8,954 nt of DNA from Lentisphaerota bacterium (GTDB lineage Bacteria > Verrucomicrobiota > Kiritimatiellia > UBA8416 > JAFGIZ01), in assembly GCA_016929365.1 (NCBI GenBank), contig JAFGIZ010000016.1, positions 1-8,954 on the forward strand, read 5' to 3'. Shown here piece by piece: positions 1 to 6,514 of the stretch (position 1 is the first letter of the stretch; the number at the start of each line of letters is the position of its first letter). The translations under genes were made by a program, and so were the position numbers. The notes below the pieces were generated by a model. The model ran no database searches. It had not been told where the DNA came from and saw only the letters and a list, made by a program, of their open reading frames with translations.

Positions 1-3000
1 CCGCAGGATTTTCACCGTCCCGGGTTCAGCCCGCGGGGTTGGGCGGCGCTTCCCGTTCCATCCAACTGGCAGCTCCACGGCTACGGGCATCCGCACTACA
101 CGAACGCCATCATGCCCTTTCCGCTCGACCCGCCCCGGGTCCCCAACGACAACCCGACAGGCTGCTACCTGCGGGACTTCCGGATTCCCGCGGCCTGGCG
201 AAACCGCCGCCTGATACTCCGGTTCGAAGGCGTCGATTCGGCCTTTCACGTCTGGCTCAACGGGACATTCGCGGGGTTCAGCAAGGGCAGCCGCCTGCCG
301 GCGGAATTCGACGTCACGCCCTGCGCGCAAACCGGCCGCAACCGTCTCGCCGTCCGCGTGGTCCAATGGTCCGACGGGTCCTACATCGAAGACCAGGATA
401 TGTGGTGGCTCAGCGGCATCTTCCGCGACGTCACCCTCACGGCCCGCCCGACCCTCCATGTTGCGGACCTCCGCGTACGCACGCCTTTCGACCCGACCTT
501 TACCGACGCCACGCTTGACCTGCGCGTCACGGCGGCCTGCTCGGGCCGCGGCTCCGCGTCCGGCGCCATGCTCTCGGCCGAATTGTGCGACGCCCGCGGA
601 CGCCGCGTGACGGAGCTGACACGCCGCGTGCCGACTGTCCCGCCGGGGGCCTCGCGCCGCCTCACCCTCAAGACCGCGGTCTCCCGCCCCCGCCCGTGGA
701 CCGCCGAAACCCCGTACCTCTACACCCTGCTGCTGACTCTGCGCGATGCCCGCGGGGCCGTCCTCGAAACCGTCGCCCAGCGCGTGGGCTTTCGCCAGGT
801 CGATATCCGCGACGGCAATCTGCGGGTCAACGGTAAGCCGGTCATGTTCAAAGGCGTCAACCGGCATGATCACGATCCGGATACCGGCAAGGCCGTCTCG
901 CGCGAAATCCTGAGGCGGGACGTGCTCCTGATGAAACAACACAACATCAACGCGGTCCGCACCTCGCACTATCCCAACGATCCCTCTTTCTACGATCTTT
1001 GCGACCGGTACGGGCTCTACGTCATCGATGAGTGCGACCTGGAAGCGCACGGTTTCGGCTACGAGGCGCCTTTCATTCCGGCCCGCGCTCCATCCTGGAA
1101 AGGCGCCTTCCTGGACCGCATGCGGCGCATGGTGGAACGCGACAAGAACCACCCCTGCATTGTCATGTGGTCCCTGGGCAACGAGGCCGGCTACGGCCCC
1201 AATCACGCCGCCATGGCGCGTTGGGCGAAACGCGCCGATCCTACGCGGCCCATCCACTACGAGCGGGATCTCGCGGGCGAATCCGCGGACGTGTACAGCA
1301 CGATGTACCCCTCGCTCGAGTTCCTGGTCCGCGCGGGCCGCCGCCGCGGGCGCCGCGATCCGGCGGAACACCGGCCCGACCCCAACAGCCCCGGCTATCG
1401 CGCAAAACCGGTTATCCTTTGCGAATACGCCCATGCGATGGGCAACGGGCCGGGCGGCCTGCAGGACTATTGGAATACCTTCTACCGCTACAAGCGCCTG
1501 CAGGGCGGCTTCGTGTGGGACTGGCTCGACCAGGGGATCAGAGGAAAGGCAGAGGGCGGAAACCTGAAGCCTGAAGCGCCCAAACCTGCGCCAAGGGAGA
1601 AGATCAGGGGGAAGACCGCGCCGTTGGCAAAGGATGAATTCTGGGCGTACGGCGGAGATTTCGGCGATGAGCCCAACAACCGCCAGTTCTGCATCAACGG
1701 ACTGGTCCTGCCGGACGGGACGCCGTCGCCGGGGTTGACCGAGTACAAGAAGGTCCTGGAACCCGTCCACGTCGAAACGGGCGACCTGCGCAGGGGGATC
1801 CTGCGGATCCGGAACCGTTACGACTTTCTGACTCTCGATCACGTCCGCGCCGCATGGGTCGTGAAGGTCGACGGCCGCACCGCCGAACAGGGCGCGCTGG
1901 ACCTGCCCCCTGTCCCCGCGGGCGCCATTCGGTCCATCGCGCTGCCGTGCCATACCCGGCCCCGCGCCGCGCAAGACGACTGCCGTCTGACCGTAACCTT
2001 CAGCCTGGCCCGCCGAACGCCCTGGGCGCCGGCCGGGCACGTGCTCGCCTGGGCCCAGGCCCCGCTGCCGATCAAACCGCCGGCACGCCCCGCGCGCCGT
2101 CGGCGCGGCGCTGCGCCCGCGTGCGAGACATGGCCCGGCCGGCTGCGCATCCGCGCGGGACACTCGGAAATGGAATTCGATACGGTGCGCGGCCTGTTCG
2201 ATGCGTGGCGCCACAACGGCGTTCCGGTGCTCTCCGGCGGCCCGCGCCTGAACATCTGGCGCGCACCGACCGACAACGACCAGCGTCGCGCGGCCGTGCA
2301 CTGGAGCGCAATGCATCTGCGGTTCGCCGAAACGCACATCTATGCCGTGGAGCGGCTGCCCGTGCGCGGCCCGGAAGTCCGGATCCGCGTGCGCGGCCGC
2401 CTGGCCGCCCCCGCCTTCCCGGACGATACGCGCCGGGGCTGCCCCCTCCCCGGCCTCCTGTTCACCTTCGTGTACACGATTTCGGCCGACCCCGCGCTCC
2501 GCCTGCAAGGCCGTATCACGCCGCGCGACACGTGGCCCGATGTATCCCTCCCCCGCCTGGGTGTGCAGCTGCGCCTCCCCTACACCCTGCGCCGCGCCGC
2601 CTGGTACGGCCGCGGTCCCGGCGAAACCTACCCGGACAGTTGCGCGGCCGGACGCATCGACCGCTTCTCCATGCCCGTGGACCGGCTGTATACGCCCTAC
2701 GTCGTGCCTCAGGAAAACGGCAACCGCTCCGCGGTCCGCTGGGTGACGCTTCAGGACACACAGGGACGGGGCCTCCACGTCAGCGGCAGCCCGCAGTTCA
2801 ACTTCAGCGCGCACCGCTGCACGCCGGAGGACATGACCGACGCGCTGCACGTGCACGAACTGCCGCGCCGCCCCTTTGTCACCCTGAACCTCGACGTCCG
2901 CCAGCGGGGAATCGGCAGCGCCGCCTGCGGACCGGATGTCCGCCGGGAATACGAATGTTTTGCGCAACCGCTTTCCTTTACGCTAACCTTCCGCCCTTTG

Positions 3001-3021
3001 GACGCGTCTGGAAAAGGTTAA
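1..3021 (+). CDS. lacZ: LacZ-type beta-galactosidase (GH2), 5' end outside window
   Basis: Hydrolyses terminal beta-galactosides such as lactose. The reading frame is open from base 1, and the codons before the first in-window ATG (112) already encode the family signature VPSNWQLHGYGHPHYTN, so ATG 112 is internal and the true start lies upstream. In order, I see the sugar-binding jelly roll (WSDGSYIEDQDMW; the Asp at 373-375 matches E. coli D201), an Ig-like domain, and the TIM barrel from GVNRHDHDP (about 853). Barrel residues are His at 865 and 967, metal ligands in DLEAHG (Glu 1042, His 1048), acid/base Glu in SLGNEAGYG (1183-1185) and nucleophile Glu in ILCEYAHAMGN (1423-1425). The C-terminal small-chain domain has RAPTDND (2260), WYGRGPGE (2602) and QENGNR (2710). 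All catalytic residues are present. An unusual 66-bp in-frame insertion lies near 1537-1602. No signal peptide can be judged because the N-terminus is missing. The next gene starts 2 bp after the stop, suggesting a sugar-catabolic operon. Confidence 0.96.
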   Translation, partial: PQDFHRPGFSPRGWAALPVPSNWQLHGYGHPHYTNAIMPFPLDPPRVPNDNPTGCYLRDFRIPAAWRNRRLILRFEGVDSAFHVWLNGTFAGFSKGSRLPAEFDVTPCAQTGRNRLAVRVVQWSDGSYIEDQDMWWLSGIFRDVTLTARPTLHVADLRVRTPFDPTFTDATLDLRVTAACSGRGSASGAMLSAELCDARGRRVTELTRRVPTVPPGASRRLTLKTAVSRPRPWTAETPYLYTLLLTLRDARGAVLETVAQRVGFRQVDIRDGNLRVNGKPVMFKGVNRHDHDPDTGKAVSREILRRDVLLMKQHNINAVRTSHYPNDPSFYDLCDRYGLYVIDECDLEAHGFGYEAPFIPARAPSWKGAFLDRMRRMVERDKNHPCIVMWSLGNEAGYGPNHAAMARWAKRADPTRPIHYERDLAGESADVYSTMYPSLEFLVRAGRRRGRRDPAEHRPDPNSPGYRAKPVILCEYAHAMGNGPGGLQDYWNTFYRYKRLQGGFVWDWLDQGIRGKAEGGNLKPEAPKPAPREKIRGKTAPLAKDEFWAYGGDFGDEPNNRQFCINGLVLPDGTPSPGLTEYKKVLEPVHVETGDLRRGILRIRNRYDFLTLDHVRAAWVVKVDGRTAEQGALDLPPVPAGAIRSIALPCHTRPRAAQDDCRLTVTFSLARRTPWAPAGHVLAWAQAPLPIKPPARPARRRRGAAPACETWPGRLRIRAGHSEMEFDTVRGLFDAWRHNGVPVLSGGPRLNIWRAPTDNDQRRAAVHWSAMHLRFAETHIYAVERLPVRGPEVRIRVRGRLAAPAFPDDTRRGCPLPGLLFTFVYTISADPALRLQGRITPRDTWPDVSLPRLGVQLRLPYTLRRAAWYGRGPGETYPDSCAAGRIDRFSMPVDRLYTPYVVPQENGNRSAVRWVTLQDTQGRGLHVSGSPQFNFSAHRCTPEDMTDALHVHELPRRPFVTLNLDVRQRGIGSAACGPDVRREYECFAQPLSFTLTFRPLDASGKG
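1537..1614 (+). repeat. 66-bp in-frame insertion in lacZ bounded by an imperfect direct repeat
   Basis: The codons for IRGK occur at 1537-1548 and again at 1603-1614, exactly 66 bp (22 codons) apart; the surrounding DNA is similar too (GATCAGAGGAAAGGC and GATCAGGGGGAAGAC). Removing one 66-bp unit leaves DQGIRGK leading through nine residues to FWAYGGDFGD, which is the normal spacing in LacZ proteins. The extra stretch is purine-rich, Lys/Pro/Glu-rich, uses AGA/AGG arginine codons that are scarce in the rest of the gene, and holds a perfect tandem heptamer CCTGAAG at 1563-1569 and 1570-1576. It looks like a small repeat element or slippage product accommodated in a surface loop. The origin is inference. 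Confidence 0.55.
2960..2989 (+). promoter_or_regulatory. Possible weak internal sigma-70 promoter for the oxidoreductase gene
   Basis: TTGCGC (2960-2965) and TAACCT (2984-2989) are separated by 18 bp in a locally AT-richer patch at the end of lacZ. The start site would fall near 2997, about 27 bp before the ATG at 3024. Both boxes are only partial matches and the DNA also codes for the last strand of LacZ, so this may be chance. Confidence 0.25.
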
Positions 3022-3023
3022 CC

Positions 3024-4061
3024 ATGCCGCAGAAGCTACGCGCCGCCGTCATCGGCCTGGGAATGGGACGCCACCACGCCCGCGAATACGCTGAACACCG
3101 GCGGGTCGAGCTCGTCGCGCTGGCCGATCCGGACGCGGACCGCCTGGCCGAGATCGGAAACCTGCACAAGGTCCCCCGCCTCTATGCCGACGCGCGGAAG
3201 ATGCTGCGGGACGAGGATCTCGACCTGGTCAGCGTCGCCACGCCGAACGCCTATCACGCGCCCCTCTCGATCGCCGCCCTCCAGGCCGGTTGCCACGTGC
3301 TCTGCGAAAAACCCATGGCCATGAACGCCCGGCAGGCCCGCCGCATGGCGGAAACGGCCCGCTCGGCCGGCCGGCGCCTGATGATCAACTTCAGCTACCG
3401 TTTCGATCCGCAGTCGCGAGCCCTCAAGCGCGAAGTCGACAGGGGCGTGCTGGGCGACGTCTATTTCGGCCGCACCGTCTGGCTCCGCCGGCAGGGCGTG
3501 CCGGAACGCGAGTCTTTCTTTCTCCAGTCGCATTCCGGCGGCGGGCCGCTGATCGACCTGGGCGTGCACCGCCTGGACCTGGCGCTCTGGCTGATGGGTC
3601 ATCCGAAACCGCGCTGGGTCATGGCCGGGACCTATGACCATCTCGCACGCGCCTGGGCCCGGAAAAAAGGCTACCGCTACGAAGTGGAAGACCTGGCCGT
3701 CGCGCTGATCCGCTTCGACAACGGGGCGACCCTCGAAGTCGAGTCGTCCTGGATGAGCCATATCCAGGAACAGGAACTGATGCACACACGGCTGCTGGGC
3801 ACGCGGGGCGGCCTGGTGCACCGCAACGTGGACGGCCGTTACGTGTTCGAGGGCCATATCTACACCGAGCGGCGCGGCAAACCCGTGGATATCCGCCCGC
3901 AACCGCCGGCGCGGAAAACCAGCGCCATGCAGCATTTTGTCTCGTGCATCCTGAACGGCACCCCCCATACCGCTACCGGCGAGGAAGGCCTTGTCGTCAT
4001 GCAGGTGCTCGATGCGCTCTATCGCAGCGCCGCGGAAAAGCGTCCCGTGCGCATCCGGTAG
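3024..4061 (+). CDS. Gfo/Idh/MocA-family NAD(P)-dependent oxidoreductase
   Basis: A 345-residue protein of the usual family length that oxidises or reduces a sugar or polyol hydroxyl with a nicotinamide cofactor; the exact substrate cannot be read from sequence. The N-terminal Rossmann fold begins AAVIGLGMGRHHA (residues 7-19), and an Asp at the end of the second strand (ADPD, D35) suggests NAD rather than NADP. The catalytic CEKP motif is at 94-97 (K96). The C-terminal alpha/beta domain carries GGGPLIDLGVHRLD (172-185), in which D178 and H182 are the expected active-site pair. No signal peptide is visible, so it should be cytoplasmic. The ATG at 3024 is preceded by GGAAAAGG (3010-3017) with 6-nt spacing. 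It starts 2 bp after the lacZ stop, so co-transcription and a role in handling a released sugar are likely (inference). Confidence 0.92.
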   Translation: MPQKLRAAVIGLGMGRHHAREYAEHRRVELVALADPDADRLAEIGNLHKVPRLYADARKMLRDEDLDLVSVATPNAYHAPLSIAALQAGCHVLCEKPMAMNARQARRMAETARSAGRRLMINFSYRFDPQSRALKREVDRGVLGDVYFGRTVWLRRQGVPERESFFLQSHSGGGPLIDLGVHRLDLALWLMGHPKPRWVMAGTYDHLARAWARKKGYRYEVEDLAVALIRFDNGATLEVESSWMSHIQEQELMHTRLLGTRGGLVHRNVDGRYVFEGHIYTERRGKPVDIRPQPPARKTSAMQHFVSCILNGTPHTATGEEGLVVMQVLDALYRSAAEKRPVRIR

Positions 4062-4171
4062 CCGGCCGCCCGCATCCCGTCTCATCGCGTGTCATTGTAT
4101 CACCGGCCTGTCCCGCGCGGCCGGCTCCGCACCCCCCTTGAAACCCGTCCGTAAAGGCGCCGGTCCCCCGT

Positions 4172-4200
4172 GTGTCAGGCTTCTGTCAAGGTTCTGCAAA
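4172..4200 (+). promoter_or_regulatory. Three direct heptamers at 11-bp spacing (PHO-box-like operator candidate)
   Basis: GTGTCAG (4172), CTGTCAA (4183) and CTGCAAA (4194) start exactly 11 bp apart, about one helical turn. The arrangement, seven bases then four, and the CTGTCA core match the PhoB-type box (tandem CTGTCAT every 11 bp) known from Proteobacteria. It lies 21 bp upstream of the sigma-54 -24 element, so it could bind a response regulator or activator. The third repeat is weak and the binding protein is unknown. Confidence 0.4.
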
Positions 4201-4221
4201 GACCGGCCGCCTTTCTCCGCA

Positions 4222-4237
4222 TGGCACAGACAATGCT
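4222..4237 (+). promoter_or_regulatory. Sigma-54 (RpoN) -24/-12 promoter
   Basis: TGGCACAGACAATGCT matches the sigma-54 consensus TGGCAC-N5-TTGCW with one -12 mismatch (ATGC for TTGC). The invariant GG (4223-4224) and GC (4235-4236) are separated by exactly 10 bp, as required. The start site should be near 4248, leaving a leader of about 29 nt with GGACGAGG (4267-4274) just before the receiver-gene ATG at 4277. Sigma-54 promoters need an AAA+ enhancer-binding activator; none is encoded in this window. Confidence 0.62.
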
Positions 4238-4276
4238 GTTTCACTTAGGCGAGGTGAATAAAAGGCGGACGAGGCC

Positions 4277-4663
4277 ATGAGAGTGTTACTGGTGGATGAT
4301 GACAGGATGTTACGGCGTTACCTGGGCGCCTTGCTGAGGCGCTGGGGCGCCACCGTGGTATCGGCCGCATGTGCCGGCGAAGCGGCGCAGCGCCTGCGGT
4401 TGCAGTCGTTCGACCTGTTGCTTACGGACCTGCACATGGGTGACCACGATGCTTTCTGGCTGCTGCAGGAAGCACCCGTGCCGGAGCATACCCGTATCGT
4501 CATCATGACCGGCTACGCGCCCGTCGATGTCGAACGGCGTTTGCGGCATTACGGCGTTACGGCCGTCTTGACCAAGCCGTTCAGCCCGGAAGAGCTGATG
4601 GACGTACTGGAATCGTCGCCCTCCAGGGGCCTGGCGGCACTGGTCCCGCTGCCTGCCGCCTGA
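4277..4663 (+). CDS. Stand-alone response-regulator receiver (CheY-like) protein
   Basis: A 128-residue single receiver domain with no output domain, so it presumably acts by protein contact or as a phosphorelay intermediate. All active-site residues are present: acidic cluster DDD at 7-9, phospho-acceptor D51 in LLLTDLHMG, switch threonine T78 in IVIMTGY, the aromatic position Y80, and K100 in LTKPFSPEEL. The chain ends about 20 residues after the last helix with a short Ala/Leu/Pro-rich tail (residues 113-128). The ATG at 4277 is chosen because it begins exactly at the first beta strand (MRVLLVDDD) and has GAGG 3 to 6 nt upstream. The gene is monocistronic, preceded by a sigma-54 promoter and followed by a tRNA gene. 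The partner kinase and target are not in the window. It contrasts with the dead receiver encoded at 8020. Confidence 0.93.
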   Translation: MRVLLVDDDRMLRRYLGALLRRWGATVVSAACAGEAAQRLRLQSFDLLLTDLHMGDHDAFWLLQEAPVPEHTRIVIMTGYAPVDVERRLRHYGVTAVLTKPFSPEELMDVLESSPSRGLAALVPLPAA

Positions 4664-4719
4664 AGCCGGGCGGGCGCCGCGCACGTTCCCGGAAAAAAGT
4701 CTGGCGGCTCAGCGTGATC

Positions 4720-4748
4720 TTGCGGCGCCGCGCGTACCCCCTTATAGT
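4720..4748 (+). promoter_or_regulatory. Sigma-70 promoter of the tRNA-Arg gene
   Basis: TTGCGG (4720-4725) and TATAGT (4743-4748) are separated by exactly 17 bp, in an otherwise GC-rich stretch. The start site would be near 4755, only a few bases before the mature 5' end of the tRNA at 4759. Its position and spacing make it a convincing tRNA promoter. Confidence 0.7.
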
Positions 4749-4758
4749 CGAATCCCGC

Positions 4759-4832
4759 ACCCCGGTAGCTCAGTTGGACAGAGCAGCGGACTTCTAATCC
4801 GCAGGTCGCGCGTTCGAATCGCGCCCGGGGTA
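4759..4832 (+). tRNA. tRNA-Arg (anticodon UCU)
   Basis: A complete 74-nt cloverleaf. The acceptor stem ACCCCGG (4759-4765) pairs with CCGGGGT (4825-4831), with discriminator A at 4832. The D stem is GCTC/GAGC (4768-4771, 4781-4784). The anticodon stem GCGGA/TCCGC encloses loop CTTCTAA with anticodon TCT at 4793-4795. The variable loop is AGGTC. The T stem GCGCG/CGCGC (4808-4812, 4820-4824) encloses TTCGAAT. CCA is not encoded. It reads AGA (and AGG by wobble), codons that are rare in these GC-rich genes. No terminator is visible, and transcription would run on antisense into the leucine-rich-repeat gene whose stop lies 4 bp away. Confidence 0.97.
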
Positions 4833-4836
4833 TCCC

Positions 4837-5697
4837 TCAGAATACGATCTGGCAACCCGGAAGCGCCTTCCGGATCCGCTCCTGCTCGGCCTCGGGAAGC
4901 GGGTTGCCGTCCAGGCGGAGCCAGAGCAGGGCTTCCAGCCGGCCGATGTCCTCCGGCAGGGCCTTCAGCTGGTTCCGTTCGAGGTCGAGACGCTGCAGCT
5001 GCGCCAGCCGCGTAATCTCCGGCGGCAGGGCGGCCAGCCGGTTGTCGCTGAGGCTGAGGTCCGTCAAGGCCGCCAACCGCCCCAGCGAAGGCGGGAGCGC
5101 GGTCAGCCCGTTGTTCCGGAGGTACAGCCGCCGCAGGTTCGTCAGCGCGCCGATTTCCTCCGGCAACGCCGTCAACCGGTTCCCGTTCAGGCGAAGCCAG
5201 AACAAGCTGTCCAGGCTTCCCACCTCCGCCGGCAGGTCCGTCAGGGCATTGCGGTCGAGGTTAAGATATTTCAAGGCCTCCAGGTTCCATACGCCGGCAG
5301 GCAATCGGGTCAGCGCATTGTCGTTGAGGTACAGGTACGCCAGCTTATCCAGCCGGCCCAGCGCATCCGGCAACACCGTCAGCCCGCATTCCCCGAGGTC
5401 CAGCCAGACCAGGCCATCCAGATCGGCGATCGCGGGCGGCAGACCCGCCAGCGGGTTGCCGCGCAGGCTCAGCTTGCGCAGTCCGGGAAGCGTTCCGATT
5501 GGCGACGGGTACGCGTCCAGACCCTGCCCGCTCAGGTTCACAACACGCACGGCATCCGCCTCCGCCAGCGCCGCCTCCAGGTCCGTATACTCGTGCGCCC
5601 GCTCCGGCGCCCTCCACGGGAAACACCCGGCCGTTCCCATCACCAGCATCCACCCGATCATCCGTCCGTGCCGTTTTATAGCCGCGCTGACTCGCAT
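4837..5697 (-). CDS. Leucine-rich-repeat lipoprotein (ten 23-residue repeats)
   Basis: A 286-residue protein. The N-terminus has basic residues, a short hydrophobic stretch (about 13-24) and a lipobox-like TAGC with Cys25, so it is probably a lipoprotein; Thr at -3 is less usual than Leu/Val. From about residue 47, ten tandem repeats of exactly 23 residues follow the pattern LxxLxxLxLxxNxLxxLPxxIGx, with starts at L70, L93, L116, L139, L162, L185, L208, L231 and L254. A short cap with C281 ends the chain. Such repeats form a curved solenoid for protein binding; there is no enzymatic domain, and the partner is unknown. The ATG at 5697 is preceded on the minus strand by AGAAGG with 7-nt spacing and a strong promoter. 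The gene is divergent from the outer-membrane protein gene and convergent with tRNA-Arg. Confidence 0.88.
   Translation of the reverse strand: MRVSAAIKRHGRMIGWMLVMGTAGCFPWRAPERAHEYTDLEAALAEADAVRVVNLSGQGLDAYPSPIGTLPGLRKLSLRGNPLAGLPPAIADLDGLVWLDLGECGLTVLPDALGRLDKLAYLYLNDNALTRLPAGVWNLEALKYLNLDRNALTDLPAEVGSLDSLFWLRLNGNRLTALPEEIGALTNLRRLYLRNNGLTALPPSLGRLAALTDLSLSDNRLAALPPEITRLAQLQRLDLERNQLKALPEDIGRLEALLWLRLDGNPLPEAEQERIRKALPGCQIVF
4870..5559 (-). repeat. Ten 69-bp coding repeats of the leucine-rich-repeat gene
   Basis: The DNA of the solenoid is ten consecutive 69-bp units without any insertion or deletion, so the repeat phase is never broken. The units have diverged in sequence (consensus LPxxIG/LG and NxL positions are kept), which argues for long-standing selection and not recent expansion. 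Confidence 0.75.
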
Positions 5698-5719
5698 GCC
5701 GTCGCCTTCTCTCTACGCG

Positions 5720-5747
5720 TTCATCCCACAGGAACCCGAATTATATG
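5720..5747 (+). promoter_or_regulatory. Possible overlapping plus-strand promoter for the outer-membrane protein gene
   Basis: TTCATC (5720-5725) and TATATG (5742-5747) with 16-bp spacing could drive the plus-strand gene at 5786. Its -10 shares bases 5742-5745 with the minus-strand TATAAT, so the two promoters could not be occupied at once. An alternative, TTGCAC-N18-TAGGAT (5749-5778), would give an almost leaderless message. Neither is a strong match. Confidence 0.3.
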
Positions 5748-5768
5748 CTTGCACCGACGGAAGATCAA
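5740..5768 (-). promoter_or_regulatory. Sigma-70 promoter of the leucine-rich-repeat lipoprotein gene
   Basis: Read on the minus strand, TTGATC (5768-5763) is followed after exactly 17 bp by a perfect TATAAT (5745-5740). The start site would be near 5733, giving a leader of about 35 nt before the ATG at 5697. This is the best sigma-70 match in the window. Confidence 0.7.
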
Positions 5769-5785
5769 CCCATAGGATACGCGCC

Positions 5786-6511
5786 ATGAAAACGCCTCTC
5801 TTGCATCTGACTGTCGCCGTGTTTCTGACCGTTGGCTCTATGGTTCCGCTCCGCGCCCAGATCGCGGGCGCCGGCAATGAAGGACGCCGTTACCTGGCGC
5901 CCATGGCGGATCTTTCCCGCTGGAGCGCGGGTTTTCGTTTCGGCACCCGTGAACGGGACGTGACCACGGACAGTTCGATTTTCGTGGAACGCATGAAACG
6001 CACGACGGCTACAGGACACGTGGGCTACCGGCCTTTGCGCTGGCTCACCGCCTATGCGCTGCTGGGCGGAAGCTGGACGCGTTTCGGCGCCGCCGATTAC
6101 GGCGACATGGAACCGGAAGTCGGCTTCGGCCTGGCGGCCAACCTGCTCGACCACGACATTATGGCCCCGGCCCTGTTTGAAGACCGCATAAAGATCGACG
6201 TCGGCTGCCACTATGCCATGGCGCAAACGGACACCGAAACCGGACGCAGCCTCGACTGGAACGAGGTGTCCGCCCAGGCGCTTTTCACCCTCGTCAACGA
6301 TGTCACCGGCAGCAAGTTGTACTCGCCCTACAGCATCGGGCTTTTTGTCGGCCCGGTCTATTCCGCTCTCATGGGCGATGTCGAAGAGGAAGACGCTCTG
6401 GGCGCAACGGCCGGCCTGCAGGTCTTTTCCCGCGACCGCGTATCTTTCACCCTGGGCGTCGAGTATTTCGACGCCGAATCCTTCTTCGGCGGCATCAACG
6501 TGGATTACTGA
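5786..6511 (+). CDS. Secreted probable outer-membrane beta-barrel protein, unknown function
   Basis: A 241-residue protein. A classical signal peptide is seen: Lys2, a hydrophobic core at about 5-20, and a likely signal-peptidase site after PLRA (residue 24). The mature chain has many short alternating aromatic/hydrophobic stretches (for example around 46-53, 77-94, 111-120, 134-147, 161-169, 182-194, 206-214 and 219-228) separated by polar or acidic turns such as GDVEEEDALG. It ends in Tyr, like the terminal aromatic residue of many barrel proteins. Size and pattern fit an 8- to 10-stranded barrel, but I do not recognise a specific family. The frame stays open far upstream, but ATG 5786 is chosen for its signal peptide and for AGGA (5774-5777) 8 nt ahead; the upstream part is shadow of the minus-strand gene. 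The next gene follows in the same frame after TGA plus one codon. Confidence 0.78.
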   Translation: MKTPLLHLTVAVFLTVGSMVPLRAQIAGAGNEGRRYLAPMADLSRWSAGFRFGTRERDVTTDSSIFVERMKRTTATGHVGYRPLRWLTAYALLGGSWTRFGAADYGDMEPEVGFGLAANLLDHDIMAPALFEDRIKIDVGCHYAMAQTDTETGRSLDWNEVSAQALFTLVNDVTGSKLYSPYSIGLFVGPVYSALMGDVEEEDALGATAGLQVFSRDRVSFTLGVEYFDAESFFGGINVDY

Positions 6512-6514
6512 CCG

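Noticed and set aside
112..114. ATG 112 as the start of the beta-galactosidase
   Set aside because: Conserved LacZ sequence (VPSNWQLHGYGHPHYTN) is encoded in frame upstream from about base 55, so this ATG is internal.
3036..4085. A 349-codon minus-strand open frame opposite the oxidoreductase
   Set aside because: It mirrors the codon pattern of the well-supported Gfo/Idh/MocA gene, has no ribosome site or motifs, and ends where that gene begins.
4061..4130. Inverted repeats (GCCGGCCG with CGGCCGGC; CCGGCC with GGCCGG) after the oxidoreductase as a terminator
   Set aside because: Stems are short or widely separated and are followed by a C-run, not a T-run; self-complementary GGCC/CCGG strings are common in DNA this GC-rich.
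4254..4280. An eight-codon GTG leader frame overlapping the ATG of the receiver gene
   Set aside because: The GAGG before the GTG is too close to act as a ribosome site, and such short frames occur by chance.
4665..4698. CCGGG...CCCGG hairpin after the receiver gene as a terminator
   Set aside because: The five-pair stem has a long loop and is followed by A residues on the transcribed strand instead of T residues.
4813..4836. tRNA 3' end as an integration (att) site
   Set aside because: No integrase, no second copy of the tRNA end and no mobile-element genes are present in the window.
4904..5785. N-terminal extension of the outer-membrane protein frame back to 4904
   Set aside because: The extension is Arg/Ser-rich nonsense lying antisense to the leucine-rich-repeat gene; the real start at 5786 begins a proper signal peptide.
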